From contig NZ_JADIJK010000013.1 of the NCBI RefSeq assembly GCF_017355205.1, forward strand, positions 88,609 to 152,608: a stretch of 64,000 nucleotides of DNA. Reading direction: 5' to 3'. The stretch's first letter is position 1; every line of letters starts with the position of its first letter. Source of the stretch: Bacillus sp. SD088 (GTDB taxonomy: Bacteria > Bacillota > Bacilli > Bacillales > Bacillaceae_C). A program made the translations under genes and the position numbers. Below, piece after piece: positions 53,550-61,478 of this stretch. The notes beneath the pieces are model-generated. The model was not told where the DNA came from. It saw only the letters and a list, made by a program, of their open reading frames with translations, and did not search any database.

Positions 53550-54117
53550 TTTGGTCTTAGATATTGCCGGTGTATTGGCCACTAATTTTTCGCCCTTGTT
53601 TTGGCGCCACTTATCTACCACTTATGATGTGCAGTATGAAGAATTGCTCGAATTTAGAAAAGGGATCCGTGAAGAATTATGGATAGGAGTGATCACTGAA
53701 CAAGCCTTTTGGACAAACTTACAAAGACAATTTCCTCAAATTCATATTAAATCGGCTAGAAAGCAATTATTATCGCTGATCACCCCTTTACCAGCTATAA
53801 AAGAGATTCCAAGTTGGAGTAAAATGGCTGATATTCATTTATTAAGTAATCATCGGCTTGAATGGATCGAACATATCCTCATCCCGATTCAAGAATATTT
53901 AACAAGTGTAACAATTTCTGCAGCGGTAGGCGCATGTAAACCAGGAATTTCCATATACGAAAAAACTCAAACCTACCTAAGAAACAATGGAACTGTGCTA
54001 TTTGTTGATGATCAGGAGAAAAATTTTACCGGGGCAGCGGAACTAGGTTGGGACACGCTACTTGCTGATAAGGAGGGAGAATGGACGGAGAAAGTTTCTT
54101 CGCTGCTAAATCAATAG
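53533..54117 (+). CDS. HAD-superfamily hydrolase-like protein
   Basis: 194 residues: motif I DIAGVLATN, motif II LLSNHR, motif III lysine in CKPGISIYEKT and motif IV VLFVDDQEKN. The first aspartate is present but the second, which acts as the acid in phosphatases, is replaced by alanine. Subgroup IA members with DxGGVL are known, so activity is uncertain. The ATG at 53533 lies within the end of the kinase-like gene. Confidence 0.82.
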   Translation: MPKKPDLVLDIAGVLATNFSPLFWRHLSTTYDVQYEELLEFRKGIREELWIGVITEQAFWTNLQRQFPQIHIKSARKQLLSLITPLPAIKEIPSWSKMADIHLLSNHRLEWIEHILIPIQEYLTSVTISAAVGACKPGISIYEKTQTYLRNNGTVLFVDDQEKNFTGAAELGWDTLLADKEGEWTEKVSSLLNQ

Positions 54118-54168
54118 TAGATCCGTAAAAGAACATATTACCGCAGCATCAACGTTCAAAAGGGGGAT

Positions 54169-54708
54169 TTGCCAATATTTGTACATACGATTAAACCAAG
54201 TATAATAGAAAGAAAAATTCGCTATGATGCGACAATTGTAGAGTATCCTTGTTCTTTATTGTATGCGGACAAGAAGCAAGCAATTCTTTTTCATAAGGTC
54301 CAGCAGTCTTTTTCGATGGTGACAGAACAAGCAACCTTAACCATTCCAGTAGAGAGTTATACGCTGGCGTATTATTGGAAAGATCGCCCTTATAATTTGT
54401 ACATTTGGCGAGATAAGAATGGCCATTATTTGGGGGCCTATTTTAATATCGTGAAAAACACTTCTATTACAGACTCCCTTATCACTTTTGAAGATTTGAT
54501 TATCGATGTTTTGGTTTTTCCGAATGGTGATTGGTATATTTTAGATGAGGACGAGCTGCCTGTGGCGCTTGCTCAATTTGAAAATGGATATGTTCGACAA
54601 TCTGTAGATTTACTAACAAATGGACTTGATGACCTGCTTTTGCCAATTTTAACAGAGGGAGAAACAAAATTTGGACATAAGTCGCTTTTTACTTTGTTGA
54701 ATGGATAA
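54169..54708 (+). CDS. DUF402-domain protein, possible nucleoside phosphatase
   Basis: 179 residues: YYWKDRPYNLYIWRDKNG, GAYFNI, DLIIDVLVFPNGDWYILDEDEL match the DUF402 beta-barrel family, some members of which hydrolyse nucleoside di- and triphosphates. The TTG start has AAAAGGGGG only about 3 nt before it, which is tight, so the start may be slightly off. Part of the rightward run of small genes. Confidence 0.78.
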   Translation: MPIFVHTIKPSIIERKIRYDATIVEYPCSLLYADKKQAILFHKVQQSFSMVTEQATLTIPVESYTLAYYWKDRPYNLYIWRDKNGHYLGAYFNIVKNTSITDSLITFEDLIIDVLVFPNGDWYILDEDELPVALAQFENGYVRQSVDLLTNGLDDLLLPILTEGETKFGHKSLFTLLNG

Positions 54709-54754
54709 ATAGTATTTGATTTAGACTTTCATGCTTAGGAGCGTATTTTAAAAA

Positions 54755-55483
54755 ATGAAACATAAAGCAGGAAAATTATACGAAACTCATTTATATCAAC
54801 CGATTCAAAACTACTTTATCCAACGTGATTATGAGGTTTACGGAGAAGTTAACCATTGTGATTTAATCGCTGTGAAAGAGAATGAGCTTATTATTGTTGA
54901 GCTAAAGCTTAATCTAAGTGTGGAACTCCTTGTACAAGCTACCATCAGACAACGCTTATCTAACTTCGTCTACATCGCTATTCCCAAACCCAAGTACAGT
55001 CTATTTTCGAAGAAATGGAAAAACATATGTTACTTGATAAGGAGACTTGAGTTAGGTCTGATTCTCGTTTCAATTGAGCAGGACCAGGTTGAAATAAAAA
55101 TTCCCCCATCTTCTTTTGATCGAAAAAAGAGCATGGAAAGGAGCAGGAAAAAAAGAAACCAGCTTCTTAATGAACTTAAAGGGAGGCATGGGGACCATAA
55201 TATTGGTGGGAGTCATAATACCAAGATTATGACGGCATATAAAGAAAATTGTATCCACATTGCTTGCTGCCTCGAACATTTCGGCCCGTTGTCGCCTAAA
55301 GCACTGCGTCATTTGGGGACAGGGGACAAGACCTTATCCATCCTCAATAAAAACTATTATGGTTGGTTTAATAGAGTTCGCAGAGGAATATACACCATCA
55401 GCGAATTAGGTAAAAAAGAGATACATGAATACCCAGAACTTGTTCGTTATTATGCCGAATTAGTAGGGAATTCGTCGGATTAA
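54755..55483 (+). CDS. DUF2161-like protein with PD-(D/E)XK nuclease-type domain
   Basis: 242 residues. The N-terminal 120 residues contain NHCDLIAVKENELIIVELKLN, the D...ExK pattern of restriction-endonuclease-like phosphodiesterases. The C-terminal part (about 160-240) looks like a winged helix (HFGPLSPKALRHLGTG...GWFNRVRRGIYTISELG). Possible DNA-acting enzyme or regulator of unknown role. No modification partner specific to it, although a methyltransferase gene lies two genes downstream. Confidence 0.75.
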   Translation: MKHKAGKLYETHLYQPIQNYFIQRDYEVYGEVNHCDLIAVKENELIIVELKLNLSVELLVQATIRQRLSNFVYIAIPKPKYSLFSKKWKNICYLIRRLELGLILVSIEQDQVEIKIPPSSFDRKKSMERSRKKRNQLLNELKGRHGDHNIGGSHNTKIMTAYKENCIHIACCLEHFGPLSPKALRHLGTGDKTLSILNKNYYGWFNRVRRGIYTISELGKKEIHEYPELVRYYAELVGNSSD

Positions 55484-55544
55484 TGATTTGCAGTGTATTC
55501 ATGTCCATATAAAAGAGAAATAATCGAAAAAATGGAGGATAACT

Positions 55545-56558
55545 ATGAATGAAAACCTGCGAAATTCGGTTAATCAATTAACAGAAAGTGAGGCAAAATC
55601 GATTCTCTTACAAACAATGCTTCGGTTAAAAAGGATACCAGAATCTCATGAATCACAGCGACAGATGATGAAAGATTTACATGCATGGTGGAACCTTAAA
55701 TTTGCTCAAAGTAATAAAAAAAGCACTGAAATAGAATATAAAACGGTACATATCGTCTGTGGTGAATCTACTGCGGGTTCGCTTAAGGTAGGTTTAGAAC
55801 ATGGGAATAAAGTGATCGGCTTTCCTGACTTCTTTACTGCTGGGCCCATATGGAAGCTTTATGAAGAAGAAGGACGTACGCATCGCTACGAGTGGCTGCG
55901 GGATCATTTGAATATTGAGGATGGTTTTATTGAAAAAGAGTATCAAAAAAGATTTTCAAAAACGCTTGCAGAACTAGAAGTGATTCCAGACCATGTTCCG
56001 ATTGTGCTCTGGACCGGTGAAAATGCGGGCGAACAAACAGGGATACGCTATCTTTTATATTTGTTGAAGGAGAAACCAAATGATGTTTTCCTAATCAATA
56101 CAACCCTTGCCTATCAGGAGTTGTATAATACAAATGAAATCCAGTATTTTTATTTTCATACAGGAGAGGTTCATCCAGAGAAGTTAAACGATATCTATCA
56201 AAAGAAATTACCGGAAGCTTTAACTCCTGAAGAAAGATCACGATTTGAAAAAGAATGGATCACTTTATCTAATACGAAGGGCGTAGTGCGGATTTGGGAG
56301 AATCATATCATCAAAGAAGTAGGAGAAGATTATTTTGATGAGTTGCTTATAACCGCTGCTCAAAATTTACACAAGCAAAAGGGGAGGGCTTTTATTCAAG
56401 CAGGTCGACTGATTGGAGAAGTACTTGGTCAGATTGATGGCATGGTAGGGGATTCCTTTTTGGAGTATAGAGTGCGTAGTTTAATCTATCAAGGTTTTTT
56501 TGAAATAAAGGGAATTCCCAAGGCAATGCGCTATTATAGTGTGAAGATAAGAGGCTGA
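55545..56558 (+). CDS. DUF1835/DUF3658-domain protein
   Basis: 337 residues. DUF1835 region near 65-185 (VHIVCGESTAGSLKVG, GFPDFFTAGPIWKL, PIVLWTGENAGEQTGIRYLL) and a DUF3658-like region near 215-330 (LTPEERSRFEKEW, WENHIIKEV, DSFLEYRVRSLIYQGFFEIKG). Function unknown; widespread in Bacillus. AATGGAGGAT ribosome site. Confidence 0.82.
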   Translation: MNENLRNSVNQLTESEAKSILLQTMLRLKRIPESHESQRQMMKDLHAWWNLKFAQSNKKSTEIEYKTVHIVCGESTAGSLKVGLEHGNKVIGFPDFFTAGPIWKLYEEEGRTHRYEWLRDHLNIEDGFIEKEYQKRFSKTLAELEVIPDHVPIVLWTGENAGEQTGIRYLLYLLKEKPNDVFLINTTLAYQELYNTNEIQYFYFHTGEVHPEKLNDIYQKKLPEALTPEERSRFEKEWITLSNTKGVVRIWENHIIKEVGEDYFDELLITAAQNLHKQKGRAFIQAGRLIGEVLGQIDGMVGDSFLEYRVRSLIYQGFFEIKGIPKAMRYYSVKIRG

Positions 56559-56633
56559 TTATCCCAGGCGATCCAAAACCTCTGAGAATGGGTACTTTTA
56601 GGCTTTTACCTCACGTAAGAAAAAAGGAGGGCA

Positions 56634-57416
56634 ATGATGACAACATTTATCGATCCATCTCTTTTATCTGGATGGCTTCGTCCACATTCACTAGAATGGT
56701 ATAAACAGCTGAGTAAGCTACAGGGGGAATATGAATACTCTTGGCAATCCACTCATACAGAACCGAATGGGGAGTCAGTTTTTGATCGTGAAGTGGCTCA
56801 AATGGTTCAGAATAAGAAGGTACTTGACGTGGGGTGTGGCCATGGAGGATTTGCGAATAGGTATGCTCCTCTAGCAAAAGAGGTGATTGGCCTTGATGCA
56901 ACAGATAGATTCATCAAAATGGGGAAAGAAAACAGACACCCCAATGTTTCCTTTGTGGTAGGAAATACGAAACAGGGCTTGCCTTTTGCTGCTAATACCT
57001 TTGATTGTGCGTATATTCGTAAAGGACCAACATCGGCTTACCTATACTTGCCACAAGTGATCAAAAAGGGAGGAGAGGTCCTAGCCTTACATCCTGGTGA
57101 TGAATCACAAAAGGAGCTTCCGCAATTATTTCCCAACTTGTTTCCAGTAGCGACAGGGACACCTGTCTTGGAAATTATTCGACAAAAAATAGAAAACCAT
57201 TTTATGAGTTCAGAGATTGAAGTCGTCAAAAGTACCGAATATCTTCATACTCCTCTGGACATCATTAAGCGGCGATGTTTTGGCCAGAAGCCGGAAGTAT
57301 TGGAACAAGTAAAAGATGCAAACCTGGAACAGATTACTAAGGTATTTGAGAAAGAGGCGACTGAGAAGGGCCTAGCAGTCACTCAAGTGTATTATATTGT
57401 GAGAGCGGTAGTTTGA
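56634..57416 (+). CDS. Class I SAM-dependent methyltransferase
   Basis: 260 residues: VLDVGCGHGGFANRYA, IGLDATDRFIKMG, LPFAANTFDCAYIRKGP and VIKKGGEVLALHPGDESQ. The substrate is unknown. AAAGGAGG immediately upstream. The stop is in frame with a small downstream ORF. Confidence 0.87.
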   Translation: MMTTFIDPSLLSGWLRPHSLEWYKQLSKLQGEYEYSWQSTHTEPNGESVFDREVAQMVQNKKVLDVGCGHGGFANRYAPLAKEVIGLDATDRFIKMGKENRHPNVSFVVGNTKQGLPFAANTFDCAYIRKGPTSAYLYLPQVIKKGGEVLALHPGDESQKELPQLFPNLFPVATGTPVLEIIRQKIENHFMSSEIEVVKSTEYLHTPLDIIKRRCFGQKPEVLEQVKDANLEQITKVFEKEATEKGLAVTQVYYIVRAVV

Positions 57417-57434
57417 ATACAGGTCAATAAAGGC

Positions 57435-57602
57435 GTGATCAAGATTTTTGAAATCATATCTAGCTTTGTAATAGGCAGTGCACTCTTATTAGTAGGTTTT
57501 GTAGCAACACTAGAACGGAGATTGCCATGGTCGTTTAGGTTCTTAATAATCCTGTACGGCCTTGGATTTGTTGTATATCCCGTTTACCAGTTACTTAGTT
57601 GA
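57435..57602 (+). CDS. Small membrane protein (55 residues), uncertain start
   Basis: Open frame after the methyltransferase with two hydrophobic segments (FVIGSALLLVGFVATL and FLIILYGLGFVVYPVY) split by ERRLPWSFR. GTG has AAAGG only 1 nt upstream, too close, so the true start may be a few codons later at a rare codon. Family not recognised. Confidence 0.45.
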   Translation: MIKIFEIISSFVIGSALLLVGFVATLERRLPWSFRFLIILYGLGFVVYPVYQLLS

Positions 57603-57631
57603 CTATTTCTGTAAAATAAAGGGGAGTTCTC

Positions 57632-58147
57632 ATGGAGATAACATATAGCTTAACAGAAGAAGAGTACCTGAAGTTTAATTTGTTTCATGTTAAAAATTCC
57701 AATACCGTAAAGAGAGCCTTAAACATCCAACGATTTTTATTTCCAGTCCTCTTTATCGTTTTCTCTTACTTCTTTTCAAAGGTGACAGATATGCCTTTTC
57801 TCGGAATATTTATCCCTTTTTTATTGATAAGTATATTATGGGTGATTTTCTATCCAAAATATTTTTATCGCTTTATCATCCGGAATACGAAGAAACTGAT
57901 CAGAGAAAGAGAAAATGAAGGTTTATTAGGGGAACATCGAATGACTTTGTTAGAAGAGGGGCTCGTTGATATCACTCCTAATAAGGAAACGAAGGTCACC
58001 TGGTCGGGTATTCAAGGATTAAAAGAGGATGAGCAGGCGATCTATCTGTATAATAGCTCCGTCAGCGCGTATATCCTGCCAAAAAAGGATTTACATAATG
58101 TGGAGGAGACGAAGGCGTTTATTCAGGCGAAGATTAAAGATGCATAG
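57632..58147 (+). CDS. YcxB-like membrane protein
   Basis: 171 residues: two adjacent membrane segments (about 33-80) and a soluble C-terminal domain with EGLVDITPNKETKVTWSGIQ and AYILPKKDL, typical of YcxB-like proteins. Function unknown. AAGGGGAG upstream. Confidence 0.82.
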   Translation: MEITYSLTEEEYLKFNLFHVKNSNTVKRALNIQRFLFPVLFIVFSYFFSKVTDMPFLGIFIPFLLISILWVIFYPKYFYRFIIRNTKKLIRERENEGLLGEHRMTLLEEGLVDITPNKETKVTWSGIQGLKEDEQAIYLYNSSVSAYILPKKDLHNVEETKAFIQAKIKDA

Positions 58148-58183
58148 GACTGGGGTGCCTAAAGAACACGGAGGAGAATATAG

Positions 58184-59092
58184 ATGAATCAATTTACGGC
58201 TGTCATCAACAGTTGGGAATCATGGGGGCAATTATTTCAATCCATTCCAACCTTTGAACCGCTAATACAATCTATCTTTGCAAAAGAAAAGCTCGCCTTT
58301 TCGAAAATAGAGCATTGTACACCTGGGACAAATGCTGTTTTTAAAGTGGGCGATTACGTGATCAAGGTATTTGCGCCAGCAGAATCTGGGATAGACAGTA
58401 CAACAGATTTCACAACAGAATCATTTGCGATGCATAGAGCAGCACAGCTTGGTGTGTCTGTACCGAACCTGGTTGCAAGTGGGTCAGTAGAAGATAAATA
58501 CCACTTTTCCTACTTAATTATGGAATATATCGAGGGGACAGAATTGAATAAAATCCATTCCTTTTTAACATTTGCAGACAAATTGACTATTGGACAAAAA
58601 TTACGCCACATCACAGATGCAATGAATACTCCATGTGTTCCTTTTAACGGAGTTGACGTGATTCATGATAGAGACAGGCAAAAGCGATGGGAAAAATACC
58701 CTGAGAATTTTAAAAAGGAGCGACTGGATTATATCGAATCCCATGACTTTGGCGAAAACGTGTTTGTTCACGGAGACTTAAACAGGGACAATCTCTTGCT
58801 GGCTGATGATCATACCATACATATTATTGATTTTGCTGATGCTGTACAAGCTCCTCTTGTCTATGAACAGGCCTTGGTTGTCTGTGAGTTATTTCAATTC
58901 GATAAGGCTTATATACAAGGGTATTTTGGCCAGGCTTCGAACGAAGAAATAACGGAAATTTGTTTTAATGGCCTCTTGATTCATGATTTCGGTGGAGATG
59001 TGATTGAACAAAATATCTGCTCGGTAAGGGAATTAGACAGCTTGAATACTTTACGTAAACGGCTTGATAGGTTAATCAAAAATACCGAATGA
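58184..59092 (+). CDS. APH-family phosphotransferase
   Basis: 302 residues, protein-kinase-like fold of aminoglycoside/choline phosphotransferases: YVIKVFAP (ATP lysine), LIMEYIEGTEL hinge, FVHGDLNRDNLLL catalytic loop and HIIDFADAV metal motif. Could phosphorylate an antibiotic or a metabolite. GGAGGAGA upstream. Confidence 0.88.
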   Translation: MNQFTAVINSWESWGQLFQSIPTFEPLIQSIFAKEKLAFSKIEHCTPGTNAVFKVGDYVIKVFAPAESGIDSTTDFTTESFAMHRAAQLGVSVPNLVASGSVEDKYHFSYLIMEYIEGTELNKIHSFLTFADKLTIGQKLRHITDAMNTPCVPFNGVDVIHDRDRQKRWEKYPENFKKERLDYIESHDFGENVFVHGDLNRDNLLLADDHTIHIIDFADAVQAPLVYEQALVVCELFQFDKAYIQGYFGQASNEEITEICFNGLLIHDFGGDVIEQNICSVRELDSLNTLRKRLDRLIKNTE

Positions 59093-59146
59093 AAATAGGA
59101 GATTAATGGTTGGTAGATTGCAAATATATAAAAGTAGTACAAATCT

Positions 59147-59156
59147 TTGGTATAAT
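59147..59156 (+). promoter_or_regulatory. Extended -10 promoter of the Nudix gene
   Basis: TTGGTATAAT (extended TGN-TATAAT at 59148-59156), 26 bp before the ATG at 59182. It shows that the longer open frame upstream is not translated. Confidence 0.6.
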
Positions 59157-59181
59157 AGATGCTAAAAAATGGGGTTCATAT

Positions 59182-59670
59182 ATGAAAAAGATTGAAGCGA
59201 CACTCTTATCGATGGTGATCGTCCATGACCAGACGCTGAATAAAATTTTACTCGTCAACCGTCCAAGTAAATTGGGATTTCCAGGGTATTTAGGACCTGG
59301 AGGGAAAATTGAATTAACCGAGAGCTTTGCCGAGGGTGCAGTGAGAGAATTAAGGGAAGAAACGGGATTACTTGTGAATCCTGAAGATCTTATCTATAAA
59401 GGCGTGGATGAATATATTTTAGTAGATGAACATTATCGTTATATTGTGTTCAACTATGTAGCGACTGAGTATAAAGGGAAGTTGTTAGAAAACCCGCCTG
59501 AAGGAGAGCTAAAATGGGTTTCCAAAGAGGAAATGACAGACTTGCCAATGCAACCTTGGTTTCGAAGAAGGTTACCCTATTTCTTTGAAAAAGGTACTTT
59601 TGAAATATCCATCCATTTAAAAGATTTTGAGAGTTCACCGATAAAGGAAAGTATTCGCCAAATAGGGTAA
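59182..59670 (+). CDS. Nudix hydrolase, 8-oxo-dGTP diphosphatase-like (MutT-type)
   Basis: 162 residues. Nudix box from GPGGKIELTESFAEGA to RELREETGL is complete. Resembles Bacillus MutT/YjhB-type sanitation enzymes that remove oxidised nucleotides. The ATG at 59182 is preferred over one at 59110 because a TATAAT lies between the two. Confidence 0.88.
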   Translation: MKKIEATLLSMVIVHDQTLNKILLVNRPSKLGFPGYLGPGGKIELTESFAEGAVRELREETGLLVNPEDLIYKGVDEYILVDEHYRYIVFNYVATEYKGKLLENPPEGELKWVSKEEMTDLPMQPWFRRRLPYFFEKGTFEISIHLKDFESSPIKESIRQIG

Positions 59671-59779
59671 TTCGTTCTATTTACTGCAGCCCTTACTCCA
59701 CCGTAATGGATATTGAGTCCCCATTAAGGTCCCTTTTTGTTATAATAAGAATAGATTACGAGAGGGGACATTCGAATCC

Positions 59780-59992
59780 ATGAAAAAGTATTTTATCATC
59801 CGAATTTTGGTTGTGTTTTTATATATTGCTGTTTTATGGTATGGATTAACGACAAGGACTAATACCGGGTATGCGGTGATTATTATTGGAATGTTGGCTG
59901 GATTAGGAATTAATTATTGGAACTATCGAGCCAATTTAAAAGGAAATCTCGAAAATCCGCAGGTAGGAGAAAAAACGAAGAAATCGCCGTGA
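59780..59992 (+). CDS. Small membrane protein (70 residues), unknown
   Basis: Two hydrophobic segments (IIRILVVFLYIAVLWYG and AVIIIGMLAGLGINYW) and a charged, lysine-rich tail. ATG preceded by GAGAGGGGA. TTTTTGTTATAAT some 40 bp before may be its promoter. No family recognised. Confidence 0.7.
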   Translation: MKKYFIIRILVVFLYIAVLWYGLTTRTNTGYAVIIIGMLAGLGINYWNYRANLKGNLENPQVGEKTKKSP

Positions 59993-60011
59993 AAACCTGA
60001 GTTTCAAGCTA

Positions 60012-60058
60012 TCAAAGCGTAGATAAAGTGTACTAACTTTGTCTACGCTTTATTTTAT
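60012..60058 (+). terminator. Terminator after the small membrane protein
   Basis: AAAGCGTAGATAAAGT (60014-60029) pairs with ACTTTGTCTACGCTTT (60036-60051), then ATTTTAT. Confidence 0.8.
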
Positions 60059-60084
60059 GGTACTAGCGATTGTGGTCTATGCCT

Positions 60085-60211
60085 AGCTCCAAGCGCCTTG
60101 CGTTTCATGCATAGTCGAGTTTATTAATAACAGGCCTAAGCCATAACGACGAATAAAGGCCCACAATGTTTTTAATATACCGAATATCGCCGAACAGGCA
60201 CTTGCGCTTTT
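60085..60211 (+). repeat. Foldback repeat R6 next to the nifS stop codon
   Basis: Ends AGCTCCAAGCGCC and GGCACTTGCGCTTTT match the R2-R5 ends; the middle is unrelated to the other copies. Its right end lies 5 bp from the nifS stop, as R2 lies next to the luxS stop. Confidence 0.65.
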
Positions 60212-60215
60212 ATTT

Positions 60216-61358
60216 TTAGCTCCTCTCGCATTGTTTTTCAAAAGCATGTAAGATTTTGATTAGTGTTTTCCCTAATGTCTGCACATCTTCCAACTTTGTA
60301 TTCTTTCCAAAAGAGACTCGAATAAACTCCTTTGCCTGTTTGCCTGTTACGCCTAAAGCTGTCATTGTTTTAGCGGGAGCTTGACTACCGACCTGACAGG
60401 CGCTTCCAGTTGAAATGGCGTATCCATTGCGATTACATTCCAGCATTACAAGTTGTCCTTCGATTCCCTTGATTCTTAGGCCGACAATCGCAGGGAGGTC
60501 GGAAGGATACACTTTAATCTGCGTTGCCTTGTCTTTAATGGTGTTTAAGAATATATCGTGAAGTTTTATAAAATGTTCCTGCTGTTCTGCAAGGCTAGCA
60601 ATCGATCTTTGCGCAGCTAAAGTCATCGCCGCAATCCCTGGCACATTAACAGTTCCAGGCCGAAAGCCATTTTCATGGGACGTGTTCGGGTAAAAAGGTT
60701 CCCAATGTAGGTGTGGACTTAGATATACAGCTCCAACTCCCTTTGGCCCATAAAATTTATGTCCTGAGATCGCTAAGCTATCAACAGAATGAGCAATTTC
60801 TTGCATGTCTAGCTTCCCAAAAGTTTGCACACAATCACTATGCAAAAGAATATCCTTTTCACGGCATAGTTTGCTTATTTCAATAATTGGCTGGATTGTG
60901 CCAATTTCTGCATTCCCATGTTGGATCGTAATTAAAACAGTTTCCTCGCGGATCGCATCTTTTAGTTTCTCCAGATCAATATGTCCATCTTGATCATAGG
61001 GGAGGGCCGTCACCTCGTACCCCTCCTGCTTGCATTTTTCCATTGCGCTGTGGATGGAAGCATGCTCCGCTGTACTTGTAATGATATGCTTTCCTTTTTT
61101 TAGAGGGGATGATAGCAAGGTCTGAATCGCTAAAAAGTTCCCTTCTGATCCTCCACTAGTAAAATATATCCCATTTGTTTGGACACCGAGCATTTGTGCA
61201 AATTCTTTTCGACATGTTTCCAAAAGCTGTTGTGCCTGATTCCCGGTATCATGAAGACTACTCGTATTTCCAAAAAATTCGGTTGCCGATTGAATATATA
61301 ATTGAGCAGCCTCTTGATCAAGAGGACAAGTAGCCGCATAATCAAAATATTTTATGAT
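60216..61358 (-). CDS. nifS: NifS-type cysteine desulfurase of the NAD operon, with apparent ATC start
   Basis: 380 residues if begun at ATC 61358. PLP lysine in SGHKFYGPKG, TSGGSEGNFLA, QHGNAEIGT, active cysteine in STGSACQVG. In Bacillus this NifS activates NadB/NadA Fe-S maturation and is divergent from nadB. The N-terminal KYFDYAATCPLDQEAA is needed for the fold and lies upstream of the first conventional start (TTG 61223). AAGGAG sits 7 nt before ATC ATA, so translation probably starts at ATC (or ATA), unless there is a sequence error. Confidence 0.85.
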   Translation of the reverse strand: MIKYFDYAATCPLDQEAAQLYIQSATEFFGNTSSLHDTGNQAQQLLETCRKEFAQMLGVQTNGIYFTSGGSEGNFLAIQTLLSSPLKKGKHIITSTAEHASIHSAMEKCKQEGYEVTALPYDQDGHIDLEKLKDAIREETVLITIQHGNAEIGTIQPIIEISKLCREKDILLHSDCVQTFGKLDMQEIAHSVDSLAISGHKFYGPKGVGAVYLSPHLHWEPFYPNTSHENGFRPGTVNVPGIAAMTLAAQRSIASLAEQQEHFIKLHDIFLNTIKDKATQIKVYPSDLPAIVGLRIKGIEGQLVMLECNRNGYAISTGSACQVGSQAPAKTMTALGVTGKQAKEFIRVSFGKNTKLEDVQTLGKTLIKILHAFEKQCERS

Positions 61359-61395
61359 GTTTTCTCTCCTTATCTAGTATTATTTTAAAAAAACT

Positions 61396-61440
61396 CTTGT
61401 CATAAGTTTAATTATATGTAAATATATGTGTCAAGACACA
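61396..61440. promoter_or_regulatory. Divergent nifS/nadB promoter region with NiaR-type operator
   Basis: The palindrome ATGTGTCAAGACACAT (61425-61440) resembles the NiaR (YrxA/NadR) operator. Rightward, TTGTCA (61396) and TAAATA (61418) could drive nadB. Leftward, TTGACA within the palindrome and TAAACT 18 bp on could drive nifS. One site can thus repress both genes when nicotinate is plentiful. Confidence 0.65.
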
Positions 61441-61478
61441 TGTAAAATATTTTTGAGTAAAATGTAAAGGAGGGGCTC

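Noticed and set aside
52665..58147. Restriction-modification system
   Set aside because: The PD-(D/E)XK and methyltransferase genes are separated by a DUF1835 gene, and the methyltransferase lacks DNA-methylase motifs (no NPPY or PC dipeptide).
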